From positions 122,215-186,214 of the forward strand of contig JANQOZ010000004.1 in NCBI GenBank assembly GCA_028285525.1: a DNA stretch of 64,000 nucleotides, read 5' to 3'. The position numbers and the translations under genes were made by a program. This document shows, in pieces, positions 51,910 to 60,332 of this stretch. The notes beneath the pieces were generated by a model, which was not told the origin of the DNA, searched no databases, and was given only the letters and a program-made list of their open reading frames with translations. This DNA comes from Lysobacterales bacterium. Its GTDB lineage: Bacteria > Pseudomonadota > Gammaproteobacteria > Xanthomonadales > SZUA-38. How positions within the stretch are numbered: the stretch's first letter is position 1; each line of letters begins with the position of its first letter.

Positions 51910-53187
51910 TCAAACGGCCGGCTCTTCCGCCAGCATTGCCTGGCGCTGAGTGCTGAGTCGCTTGACCAGCAGCATGCACACGAAAGCGACCGCCACCAGA
52001 CCCAGCATGAGATTGATGGCCGGCAGGTAGCTGTCGAAGGCCACGCGCATTTCGCCGAGCACGGCGACACCGATGCCGGCGGAGATGGTGTCGACAGCCA
52101 CGTAAATGCCCAGGATGCGGCCGTAGGTTGGGCCCGAGAAAAGCTCAGCGATCATCAGCTGGATCATGGTGAAGGCGCCGGAGAATCCAATGCCATAGAC
52201 GGCCGCATAGACATACACCAGCTTCATGTCGGACGCCTCGATAAAGCGCAGGATCAGCAGCCCAACGGACAGGTTGATCACCGCAAGCAGCATGATGTTG
52301 ACCTTGGCAAAGTGGTCACTCAGCCAGCCGAAGGCGAACTTGCCGATGATCGAGCACCAGAAAAACACGCTGAACACCAGCGCCAGGCTGCCGCCGTCCA
52401 GACCGTTATCGCGGCCCAGATAGAGCGCCTGGTGCTGCAGGACGCCGGTGATGCAGAACCACAGAATCCCGGTGGCGGTAAGCAAAAGGTAGAAAACCGG
52501 CATCCGCGCCGCCGTGGCGAGCGGCGTGCCGCCAAAGATACCGAGCGGCTCGCTCTGCGGCGCAGCACCTTCGGCCACCGGCAGGCCGTCCGGCGTGGTG
52601 CCCTTGTCTGCGGGCCGGGTGCGCACGGGCCACAGCACCGGCACCAGCAGACCGATGATGGCGATGGTTGAGAGCGTCAGCAGCGCGGCGCGCCAGGCCT
52701 CGTCGGCCAGCTGACCGCGAATCACCAGCGGCAGGATCGCGCCGCCCGCGCTGGACGCCATCAGCAGAATACCGACCGCTCGTCCGCGGTATACGGTGAA
52801 CCAGCGGCTGACCGTGACCATGCAGGGAATCAGTCCACACAGCGACAGGCCGAAGGCGAGCAGCAGGTAAGCGCCGGTAAAAAAAGCCAGCGAGTCCATC
52901 AGGATCATCGACGACAGACCCACCGACATGATGATCGCGCCGGCCGCCATCAGCGGTCGCGGCGAGTAGCGGTCCAGGAGAAACCCCACGGCGAGGTTGT
53001 AGACCGAGGCAAACAGAAACTTGATGGCGGCTGGCCTGGTGATCTGCGCCTGGTTCCAGCCGAACTCCTCCATCAGCGACGGATAAAGCAGGGGCAGCGT
53101 GAAGTTGGCGATCCCGTTGGACACGGCGTACATGGTGAAAAGACCACCGAGTACGTACCAGCCGTAGAAAACCGGCTTTCCCATCAT
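51910..53187 (-). CDS. MFS transporter (OFA/MCT-like)
   Basis: A 425-residue, twelve-helix major facilitator. The start MMGKPVFYGWYVLGGLFTMYAVSNG and the helix pair with LLYPSLMEEFGWNQAQI are typical of the oxalate/formate-antiporter and monocarboxylate-transporter branch. The loop 2-3 motif reads VGFLLDRYSPRPLM. A long central cytoplasmic loop separates the halves. Such carriers move organic acids or small anions, so it may import or export a product of the adjacent enzymes. It lies 135 bp downstream of the small coiled-coil gene and is probably the last gene of the minus-strand unit. Confidence 0.9.
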   Translation of the reverse strand: MMGKPVFYGWYVLGGLFTMYAVSNGIANFTLPLLYPSLMEEFGWNQAQITRPAAIKFLFASVYNLAVGFLLDRYSPRPLMAAGAIIMSVGLSSMILMDSLAFFTGAYLLLAFGLSLCGLIPCMVTVSRWFTVYRGRAVGILLMASSAGGAILPLVIRGQLADEAWRAALLTLSTIAIIGLLVPVLWPVRTRPADKGTTPDGLPVAEGAAPQSEPLGIFGGTPLATAARMPVFYLLLTATGILWFCITGVLQHQALYLGRDNGLDGGSLALVFSVFFWCSIIGKFAFGWLSDHFAKVNIMLLAVINLSVGLLILRFIEASDMKLVYVYAAVYGIGFSGAFTMIQLMIAELFSGPTYGRILGIYVAVDTISAGIGVAVLGEMRVAFDSYLPAINLMLGLVAVAFVCMLLVKRLSTQRQAMLAEEPAV

Positions 53188-53322
53188 CGAGCTCCGCGTG
53201 TACCGTTGTCGGCCCCGGACGTTGCCTGCCTTACAGCCCTTTGTCCAGCGGAACTTCGATCAGAAGGTTTCTTCAGCATAGGGCGGTGGCCCCCATTCTT
53301 GCTGGCGTTCGGGTTCGGATGT

Positions 53323-53604
53323 TCACTCGCTCAGGTCGCCGATCAGGTTTTCGACCAGCGTCATGCTGGCCTGACGCCGCGCGTCGGCTTCGTCTTTGGA
53401 GGGGCTGAAGTCCTCGACCTCCTGTGGCGTCAGCAGGCCTTTCTCAGCCAGGAGCTGTTCGTGGGTTCTGAGCCGGTCCCGCAGCACCGTCACCTCCATC
53501 GCCAGGCGCAGCACCACCGCAACAACCTGATCCGGGGACAGCTCCTCAAGCTGCCGGGGACGCGGTAGCTTGTAGGGACGGTTGTCGTCGCCGGGGCCGC
53601 TCAT
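53323..53604 (-). CDS. small coiled-coil protein coupled to methyltransferase
   Basis: A 93-residue cytoplasmic protein whose ATG overlaps the methyltransferase stop (ATGA). The sequence from residue 20 on is strongly helical with heptad-like spacing (VVAVVLRLAMEVTVLRDRLRTHEQLLAEKGLL), then an acidic segment and a short C-terminal helix. There is no signal peptide and I recognise no family. Coupling to the methyltransferase and the conserved-looking coiled coil suggest a partner or regulatory subunit, by inference only. Confidence 0.78.
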   Translation of the reverse strand: MSGPGDDNRPYKLPRPRQLEELSPDQVVAVVLRLAMEVTVLRDRLRTHEQLLAEKGLLTPQEVEDFSPSKDEADARRQASMTLVENLIGDLSE

Positions 53605-54731
53605 GAGGAGGCCTTGACGCCGCCGAAGATGAATCGTTCGCCGGCTCCCAGCGGTTCATAGTCGGCGAACACCTGATCCTGGGAGAAGCCCGCGTCGATC
53701 AGGGCCTCACGCATGTCCGTATCGGCATAGCCGGTCCAGAACGGCTCGCCGTTGTTCACCACCTGCCAGTGGTTAGTCACCTGCTGTTGCATCGACAGGC
53801 GTGCAGGCTGGAAGGGCGTATCGCCGTTGAAAAAGATGCCGCCGGGTTTCAGGAGCCTGTGGGCCTCCTGCATGATGCCCGGAAGCACGTCATGCCAGGT
53901 CTCGTGAAACAGGATGTGGGAGATCACCAGATCGAAGCTTTCGTCGGCAAACCCGGTGTCCCGGGCGTCGGCCTGGCGGTAGTGGATCGCCAGGCCCTGG
54001 TCCTCGGCCCACACGTGGGCAAACTTCAGAAACGGCTGCGACAGATCCACTCCTGAGACGTCCGCTTCCGGAAACGCCTGCTTGTAAGCGACCGTCTGAA
54101 TACCGGCGCCGCAGCCCACGTCCAGGATAGCCGCCGGCTGAAATTCCGGAAACCTGCGGCGCAGCGCACTGAGCAGAAATCGGCCCATCCCCGGCTTGCC
54201 GGCCTGGCCCTGTTCAGCAAAACCTTTGGCCGCCATGTACATCTCGCCCGTGCCCAAGTAGTCCATGCCCTGGCGCAGCGTGTCATCGCCGGGCCGACCG
54301 AAATAGCCGCCGGGCTGCCGGTGGATCTCCACCTCGCGAATCGGGTCAGGAATTGCCAGCGTATCGTCCAGCTCCAGGGTGCCGAGCGTAGACCCTGCCG
54401 CGAGCGCCAGGCGGCGCGCCTCAAACTCCGGCAGCAGCCGGCTGCACGTTTCGTTCAGTGAATCCCACATCAGGTCCTGAGAGGCGTATACCGCGCTGCC
54501 CCAAAGCTGATACAGATGATCGCCGGCGAAGGCGTCTGTACCCTCGTGCCGATCTCTCGGTTTATGGCCGTGTTTCTCGACAAAAGCCGGCTCCAGCTCG
54601 TGCTCGTAGTGCTCGGCCAGGCTGGCCTCCAGCGGGCCGTTGAGAAAGCCCTTGAGCGCGGTGACAAAGCCCTGCCGAGCTGCCTCGTCGTGGGTCGGTC
54701 GATAGACCGTATTGAGGGGTTTTGTGGCCAT
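53601..54731 (-). CDS. class I SAM-dependent methyltransferase with extra N-terminal domain
   Basis: From the ATG at 54731 the product has 376 residues; the frame is open to 54806 but would overlap the amine oxidase gene. The C-terminal half is a Rossmann methyltransferase: motif I ILDVGCGAGIQT, acidic loop VSGVDLSQPFL, then RQADARDTGFADESFDLVISHILFHE and LLKPGGIFF. The N-terminal 165 residues are a helical domain I do not recognise, perhaps for substrate binding or dimerisation. It could methylate a small molecule processed by the neighbouring oxidase and hydrolases. It lies 55 bp after the amine oxidase and overlaps the small coiled-coil gene. Confidence 0.88.
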   Translation of the reverse strand: MATKPLNTVYRPTHDEAARQGFVTALKGFLNGPLEASLAEHYEHELEPAFVEKHGHKPRDRHEGTDAFAGDHLYQLWGSAVYASQDLMWDSLNETCSRLLPEFEARRLALAAGSTLGTLELDDTLAIPDPIREVEIHRQPGGYFGRPGDDTLRQGMDYLGTGEMYMAAKGFAEQGQAGKPGMGRFLLSALRRRFPEFQPAAILDVGCGAGIQTVAYKQAFPEADVSGVDLSQPFLKFAHVWAEDQGLAIHYRQADARDTGFADESFDLVISHILFHETWHDVLPGIMQEAHRLLKPGGIFFNGDTPFQPARLSMQQQVTNHWQVVNNGEPFWTGYADTDMREALIDAGFSQDQVFADYEPLGAGERFIFGGVKASS

Positions 54732-54786
54732 CAGCCGTGCTTCCCTCGCGGCGTCGGGAAACCAGTCGAGTTGGCCCGTTGGCAGA

Positions 54787-56250
54787 TCACGACAGCAGTT
54801 TAGCAACCTCGAAGGCGGCGCGTTCCCCGGACTCCATGGCGCCCTCCATACCGCGGTTGCTGGTGGCGGTGTGCTCGCCGCAGAAGTGGACCCGGCCCGC
54901 CGGCTCCATCAGCGCCGGCAGACTTTCGGTCACCTGGCCCGGACCCCAGATCGCCCAGTCGCCGCCGGCAAAGGGGTCGCTCTGCCAGGATTTGATGCCC
55001 GCGAGCTCAAGCTGTCCTTTCGCTGCCGGCCGCAGTTTTTCGTAGGCGGCCAGCACCCGCTGCATGGCCACTTCGTCGCCGTACGTATCGAGCCGATCAG
55101 CCAGGTGGCCCCGGCCCCACGCCATCAGGCAGGTCACCGCGTTGGAGTCTTCGCCCTCGCGCAGCGCCCGCACCTCGCCGGCCTCCGTGTCGGTCCACAT
55201 GGCCGGGCTCAGCCCATCCTCTTCCCAGAACGGCTTCTTCGGCACCATCACTACCTTGGTGATCCGCTGAACCTGAACTGTGCGGATGGCTTTCGCCTTG
55301 GCCGGCGACAGCAGGGGATCAAATTTCACCCAGCGCATGGTCGGGATGGGCATCGAGCAGACGACGCGGCCGGCCTTGTAGACGCTGCCGTCGTGGCAGT
55401 GAACCTCAGCCTCGTTCTTGCCCGAACGGATGCCGACAACCTGCTTGTTGTAGTGCACGTCACCCTCAAGTGCGTTGGCCATCGTCTCCGGGAAGCGCTG
55501 GTTGCCGCCGTCGACCTTGTAGGCGACGCGGGCGACGTCTCCCTGCAGCTTGAACCAGGCCTGTACAAAGAACCACATGAGCATGGAAACGTCGTGGGCC
55601 GACGTGCCGTACTGCACGTTGGTGTTGTAATTGAGCTCGATAGCCGCGTCGCTCCAGCCCAGCTCCTTGAAGAACTCGTAGGCGGAGCGGTCATACTTCG
55701 CGCTCTGCGGCTTCATCCAGTCGGCAAAGGACGCCAGCGGATTGTGTTTGCCGATTTCGCCCTGGAAAAAACCCCGGCCAGGAAAACGATTTCGCGCGCC
55801 GTCGGGCATCGCGTTGAGCGGATGATTGGGCCACTCATCCCGGGATATGAGCTTGCCGCCCAGGGCCAGCTCAACACGCTTGGGGTCGCTGTGCGCCTCC
55901 GGCGACAGCTCGCGCCGTCCCTGGTGATCGATCAGCTTGATACCCAGGCGCCGCGCGGTGTCCTGCATGCGGGCATAGCCGCCGAGGATGGAGTCGCCGC
56001 CCCATTCGGGATTGCCGGTGACGGTCGGATGGCTGAACAGCCGCCCGCCCGGCCGCGAGCGCGCTTCCAGGCAAAGGGTCTTGGCACCCATCTCTTCGAG
56101 CAGGCTGGCTGCGTTTAGCCCCGAGAGCCCGGTGCCGATGACGATCACGTCGGGCTTGGACTTCAACGTGCTTGCGCCGGCGATCCGGGTTGTCAGTCCC
56201 GCTGCGACCCCGGCCTTGATAAATCCTCGTCGGCTGATTCCTGTACTCAT
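54787..56250 (-). CDS. Tat-exported FAD-dependent amine oxidase family protein (copy 2)
   Basis: A 487-residue flavoenzyme with a twin-arginine signal (ISRRGFIKAGVAAG). The FAD motif GTGLSG is at residues 39-44, then LEARSRPGGRLFS. The C-terminal FAD segment is FCGEHTATSNRGMEGAMESGERAA. It is homologous over its whole length to copy 1 at 593-2050, but differs in the substrate-side region and lies in another operon. It is expected to oxidise an amine or related substrate in the periplasm, releasing H2O2 if O2 is the acceptor. It lies between the MBL hydrolase and methyltransferase genes. Confidence 0.94.
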   Translation of the reverse strand: MSTGISRRGFIKAGVAAGLTTRIAGASTLKSKPDVIVIGTGLSGLNAASLLEEMGAKTLCLEARSRPGGRLFSHPTVTGNPEWGGDSILGGYARMQDTARRLGIKLIDHQGRRELSPEAHSDPKRVELALGGKLISRDEWPNHPLNAMPDGARNRFPGRGFFQGEIGKHNPLASFADWMKPQSAKYDRSAYEFFKELGWSDAAIELNYNTNVQYGTSAHDVSMLMWFFVQAWFKLQGDVARVAYKVDGGNQRFPETMANALEGDVHYNKQVVGIRSGKNEAEVHCHDGSVYKAGRVVCSMPIPTMRWVKFDPLLSPAKAKAIRTVQVQRITKVVMVPKKPFWEEDGLSPAMWTDTEAGEVRALREGEDSNAVTCLMAWGRGHLADRLDTYGDEVAMQRVLAAYEKLRPAAKGQLELAGIKSWQSDPFAGGDWAIWGPGQVTESLPALMEPAGRVHFCGEHTATSNRGMEGAMESGERAAFEVAKLLS

Positions 56251-56307
56251 GGCTGGTTGAACCTTTGCTCAATTGTTGTCATACCAGTTTTCTCGCGTCG
56301 GTGGACA

Positions 56308-57198
56308 CTAGAGACTTTGCACCATCTGAAAACCCGCATCGCCCCGTCGAATCTTTGCGGCGGTCGGCGTCGGGAAGTGTGCCGGCAGCAGCCACGCCCC
56401 TTCTTCGGCGATCGTATCGAGCATAGCCACCCGGGTCTCCGACGCCTGCTCAGGATCCGAACAAAAGCAGGATGACCACCGGGGCTGCTCAACCTGAATC
56501 GGGTGGTGGATAACGTCGCCGGTCACGTAGGCCCGCTCGCCGTCCTGCTCCAGCCTGACCACCGCGTTGCCCGGCGTGTGGCCGGGGGCGCCAACCAGTC
56601 GCACGCCTTCCTCGACCTCGTAGTCGTCCGGTACTTCCACGGCCAGATTCGCCTGGAAGATGGGTTCGACGCTGTCCCCCCAGGATCCGTGATTGACCAT
56701 GTCGGGTGGATTTTCCGCCAGCACCTGGCGCCAGTAGGTCGCCTCGCTTTGTACAAACACATAGCGAGCCTTGGGAAACGTCGGCACCCAGCTGCCGTTT
56801 TCCAGCCGCGTATTCCAGCCAACGTGGTCCGCATGAAGATGGGTGCAGATCACGATGTCGATGTCGTCTGGGCTCAGCCCGAGCGTCGCAAGGTCATCGA
56901 GAAACGGGCCGTTAAGCCGATGCCAAGGCGGGTTTCGCGGGCGCTCTTTATTGTTGCCGACGCTGCCGTCGATCAGGATCGTGCTGCGTGGCGTCTGCAC
57001 CACAAACACCTGGAAGGCCATGACCAGCCGATCGCTGGCCGGGTCGTAGAGCTTGGGGTTGCGGGCTGTCTCCGTGGCCTTGACGGCTTCGGGTGTCGCG
57101 TCCGGGAACAGGGTTCCCGGCTGCAGGAACGCGCCCTCCATCTCGACGATGCGATGGATCTTGAACGGGCCGGGTAGGGGAAAGACGCGTTCAGACAA
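56308..57198 (-). CDS. metallo-beta-lactamase-fold hydrolase
   Basis: I favour the TTG at 57198 (LSERVFPLPGPF), nine bases after GGAG; an in-frame TTG at 57204 is too close to that site. The product of about 296 residues is a class B MBL-fold enzyme: ILIDGSVGNN, the zinc motif THLHADHVGW, GAPGHTPGNAVV, then TGDVIHH and LPAHFP. Members nearest to this layout include lactonases and other ester or thioester hydrolases. There is no signal peptide, so it acts in the cytoplasm. It lies between the cupin and amine oxidase genes with short gaps. Confidence 0.9.
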   Translation of the reverse strand: MSERVFPLPGPFKIHRIVEMEGAFLQPGTLFPDATPEAVKATETARNPKLYDPASDRLVMAFQVFVVQTPRSTILIDGSVGNNKERPRNPPWHRLNGPFLDDLATLGLSPDDIDIVICTHLHADHVGWNTRLENGSWVPTFPKARYVFVQSEATYWRQVLAENPPDMVNHGSWGDSVEPIFQANLAVEVPDDYEVEEGVRLVGAPGHTPGNAVVRLEQDGERAYVTGDVIHHPIQVEQPRWSSCFCSDPEQASETRVAMLDTIAEEGAWLLPAHFPTPTAAKIRRGDAGFQMVQSL

Positions 57199-57240
57199 GG
57201 CCAAAAACTCCGGTGTTGATTCCCGCGGCGGCCTCGGCGT

Positions 57241-57891
57241 TTAGCCGAAGTTATAGGGAATCTGCTCCGGGCCGTGGTACTGCTCCACCGAGTTGTCCTT
57301 CTGATAGAAGATGTTCTGGATGAAGGTGCCACTCTTCTGGCTGCGCACGATGACTGCGGTCGACGTCGCATTGTCATCGTTGTACTCGGCGTGGATTTCC
57401 CACGGTGCAATGCAGTCCACGTGTCCCTCGCCGACATGCACGGTTTCGGTGGCCTCCACCTCAGCCCGCTTCGGCAGATCGCCGGGAGACCCGCCGTCGG
57501 TGCGACGGAACCGCAGCACCGACTCGGTGCCGTCGAGCACGCCGTACAGCGTCCAGGACTTGCCGTGATCGTGGATCGTGGTTTTAGCCGCCGGCTTCTT
57601 GATCAAGCCGTTGATCACGAAGCCATAGTCCGGATCCTGATAGAAGATCAGGTTCGCGTGTTTTCCTTCCAGTCCAAGCTTGGCCGGGCTGGTGGGCCAG
57701 TTGCGGGCATGTGCCTTCACTTCCGGATCGGCCAGCAGCTCCTGCAGACGCTCCGCCGCCTCGCTCCAGCGAACCGACTCGTCGGGCTGGTTAGCGTGCA
57801 GGTCGCGAAGCTGGGAGATAAATCGCTTCACCGCGGGCAGCATGGGCTGCGTGTCGTCGGTGGGAATCTGGGTTGCCGTTTCGCTCATCAT
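57241..57891 (-). CDS. thiol-dioxygenase-like (cysteine dioxygenase superfamily) cupin
   Basis: A 216-residue single-domain cupin. The metal motif TTIHDHGKSWTLYGVLDG gives two His ligands, and the third is probably in APWEIHAEYN. The spacing and the H-D-H-G pattern resemble the cysteine/3-mercaptopropionate dioxygenase superfamily. The cysteine that forms the Cys-Tyr crosslink in animal cysteine dioxygenase is absent at SWTLY, as in bacterial relatives acting on other thiols. Iron-dependent oxygenation is likely; the substrate is unknown. It is cytoplasmic and is the first gene after the TonB receptor in the minus-strand unit. Confidence 0.83.
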   Translation of the reverse strand: MMSETATQIPTDDTQPMLPAVKRFISQLRDLHANQPDESVRWSEAAERLQELLADPEVKAHARNWPTSPAKLGLEGKHANLIFYQDPDYGFVINGLIKKPAAKTTIHDHGKSWTLYGVLDGTESVLRFRRTDGGSPGDLPKRAEVEATETVHVGEGHVDCIAPWEIHAEYNDDNATSTAVIVRSQKSGTFIQNIFYQKDNSVEQYHGPEQIPYNFG

Positions 57892-57970
57892 TCTATTCGC
57901 TGTGGATGTACCAACCGGACCTGAGTTACCGAAATCGATTCAGGTCCGGTTGGTCATAGGTTTTCGATGG

Positions 57971-60118
57971 TTAGAACGCCACCGTGACCGTTGCGCCCAC
58001 CTGCCGAGGCATCGGCAGGCCAACCAGCGCGACCTGACCAAAGCGGAAGCCGGAGGTCGGTGCGTCCTGATCAGTGGCGTTCTCGACGAACACGGTGAAG
58101 CGCACCTTGCCGGTGTCGATGCCGGCTCGCAGGTTCACCAGGGTCCGCGGTTCGATGGTTTCCAGGTTGATCTCGTCGATAAACATCTCGTCGCGATAGC
58201 TCACGTCACCCCGGGCAAACCATTCCGTGCTGCTGCCGAACGCGTTCAGCGGCGCGGTGTACTGCAGCGAGGCAAACGCCGAGTTCTCTGCGGTTCGCGG
58301 CGTCTGGTTGCCTGACACGTCGGCGGTGCCGATCACGTCGACCGCGTTGAGTGATTCAAACACCTGGAACTCCGCGTCGATCCAGCTGTAGGCGAGGGTG
58401 GCGCTGAGGTTTTCCGTCAGCTGGGCGGCCAGGGACACATCCAGGCCGACAACCTCGGTCTCACCGGCGTTGATGAAGTAGCTGCCAAACTGCGGGTCCG
58501 GGTCGTTGAAGCGGAAGGTCTGATCGGTCCAGTCGATGTAGTAGAAGGCACCCTGGAAATTGAGCCGTCCGTCCATGCCCGACATCTTCGTGCCCAGCTC
58601 GTAGCTCCACATCTCCTCTTCGTCCACGGTCAAAAACTGCGGCGGCGCTGAGGGGTTGAAGGTGCCGGGCTTGTTCCCTTTAGCGGCGCTGAAGTAGAAC
58701 AGCGTGTCGTCGCTGTGCTGATACTCCGCGAGCAAGCGAGGCAGGAAGGAATCGAAGTCATCCTGCTGATTCAGGCCGGTCTCCGGGACGGAAACTTCGA
58801 TCTCCTCCTGCTGGAACCGCGCGTCCAGAGACAGCGTCCACTGATCCGTGAAGTCGTAGGAAACTGAGCCGAAGACGGAGAAGTTGTTTGAGTTCTTGAA
58901 CTCGGGCGGCAGCCGGAAGTTACGCAGCCGTGCCTGGTCGAAGTCTTCGTCGAAGTAGGAGACGCCGGCCAGCCAGCGCAGCGGTCCCTCGTCGGGAGAG
59001 GTGACACGAAACTCCAGGAAGTCCGACTGCAGTTCGCGGTCTACCACGGTTTGGAAGATGCTGCAGTCGGGGCCGACAAAAGGTCCCGCGTTACACAGGA
59101 AGGACAGAAAGCTGACAACGTTGGGATCGTAGTTGCCGTCGGTCTCGTTCGTCGTTTCCTCTTTGCCGGTGCCGGCGATGAAGTCCAGGCTGTAGCCATT
59201 CTGGAGCTGGTAGTTGACGCTCAGGTTGGCGCGGAACGTTTCGGAGTCGAGGCCGGGATTGTCGAGCTGGTCGACGTTACCGCCGATGACCGACGTCAGC
59301 GGGAACTGGAGTTCACCCTGGTTCAGCGGGGTTGTCGCGCGGGCGGCCTCGCCAAACTGAGCGTCGGCGTACATCAACATCAGGTCGGCGGTCAGCTGCT
59401 CGTTGGGCGTCCAGCGCAGCGCGCCGGAGAAGGAATCGATGTCCTGCTCACCCATCTCATCCCCGTTCGTAATGTTGTTGTAGGGGCTGCCCTGGCTGAA
59501 GGTCCCGGCGCTGGCGCGGAAAAACAGCGTGTCTTCAACAATTGGTCCGGACACGGTGCCGCTGACCTGATAGCGGCTCTGCTCAGCGACCGACGCACGC
59601 AGGTTGCCCCGCAGCTCGTTGGTCGGCTTTTTCGTGATGTAGTTGATCGCGCCGGAGAAGGTGGCGCGGCCGAACAGCGCGCTCTGCGGTCCCTTGATGA
59701 CCTCAACACGCTCCAGATCGTCCAGCAGGACGGTGTACAGCGACCCCGATACGTAAACGCCGTCGATAAACTTCGACGAGTTCTGAAGCGTCGGGTCACC
59801 GGTATTCGTTGAAACCCCGCGGAAGCTGGCCGACTCACCCCGACCCTCGGCCTCAAAGCTTTCGTACGTGACGCCAGGAACGGCGGTGATCAGGTCATTG
59901 ATCGTATTGAAGCCGGCCTTCTCGATGGCGTCCGCGCTGAACGCAGAAACCGTGAGCGGAATGTCCAGCAGGGATTCGTCCCGCCGGCGCGCAGTAACCG
60001 TGATCTCCTCAAGCAGGCCCTCTTCGTCCTGTGCGATGACCGGTTGGCTGACCGGTAACGCCAGGGCGATCCCCAAAGCCAGCGTCGTAAGTGGCGTGAA
60101 GCAAGATGTTGTTTTCAT
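57971..60118 (-). CDS. TonB-dependent receptor (copy 2), head of the catabolic unit
   Basis: A 715-residue outer-membrane receptor from the ATG at 60118, with GGAGG upstream; the extension to 60163 is not signal-like. The signal peptide ends QPVIAQ. EGLLEEITVTARRRDE is the TonB-box-like segment. The plug has DIPLTVSAFSADAIEKAG, AVPGVTYESF, SASFRGVS and DDLERVEVIKGPQSALFGRATFSGAINYI. The barrel ends VTVAF. It is clearly related to, but diverged from, copy 1. It is the promoter-proximal gene of the unit and lies beside the two candidate operator boxes. It probably imports the substrate of the cluster. Confidence 0.95.
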   Translation of the reverse strand: MKTTSCFTPLTTLALGIALALPVSQPVIAQDEEGLLEEITVTARRRDESLLDIPLTVSAFSADAIEKAGFNTINDLITAVPGVTYESFEAEGRGESASFRGVSTNTGDPTLQNSSKFIDGVYVSGSLYTVLLDDLERVEVIKGPQSALFGRATFSGAINYITKKPTNELRGNLRASVAEQSRYQVSGTVSGPIVEDTLFFRASAGTFSQGSPYNNITNGDEMGEQDIDSFSGALRWTPNEQLTADLMLMYADAQFGEAARATTPLNQGELQFPLTSVIGGNVDQLDNPGLDSETFRANLSVNYQLQNGYSLDFIAGTGKEETTNETDGNYDPNVVSFLSFLCNAGPFVGPDCSIFQTVVDRELQSDFLEFRVTSPDEGPLRWLAGVSYFDEDFDQARLRNFRLPPEFKNSNNFSVFGSVSYDFTDQWTLSLDARFQQEEIEVSVPETGLNQQDDFDSFLPRLLAEYQHSDDTLFYFSAAKGNKPGTFNPSAPPQFLTVDEEEMWSYELGTKMSGMDGRLNFQGAFYYIDWTDQTFRFNDPDPQFGSYFINAGETEVVGLDVSLAAQLTENLSATLAYSWIDAEFQVFESLNAVDVIGTADVSGNQTPRTAENSAFASLQYTAPLNAFGSSTEWFARGDVSYRDEMFIDEINLETIEPRTLVNLRAGIDTGKVRFTVFVENATDQDAPTSGFRFGQVALVGLPMPRQVGATVTVAF

Positions 60119-60228
60119 CCGGATAAAGCCTCCGTTTATTATGCGCTGCGCGCCAGAATCCAAATCTATAGCAGCGAACGCCCGAGCCTAGCAGCGGCTT
60201 TCGCGCGCTCACAAGTAACCTTACCGCC

Positions 60229-60275
60229 GTTTCACAATGTGACTTTGCCTTGATGTACGCCTGTTTCACTTTGTG
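60229..60275. promoter_or_regulatory. paired operator candidate GTTTCACWWTGTG between divergent TonB receptor and MFS genes
   Basis: GTTTCACAATGTG (60229-60241) and GTTTCACTTTGTG (60263-60275) are near-identical direct copies 34 bp apart, about three helical turns. The first is nearly palindromic (TCACA-A-TGTGA). IclR-family regulators such as KdgR bind TGAAAC-type half-sites, and an IclR gene lies 1.4 kb away. This makes a plausible operator controlling both directions. Confidence 0.55.
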
Positions 60276-60332
60276 GCATTCCCTTGTGTGATGCGCGGAG
60301 CCGCGGCGGGACATGGTCTAGCGTGTGCGACC

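Noticed and set aside
54712..56118. 468-codon open frame on the plus strand opposite amine oxidase copy 2
   Set aside because: It is antisense to a gene with full family motifs, has no recognisable domains, and long antisense frames are common in high-GC DNA.
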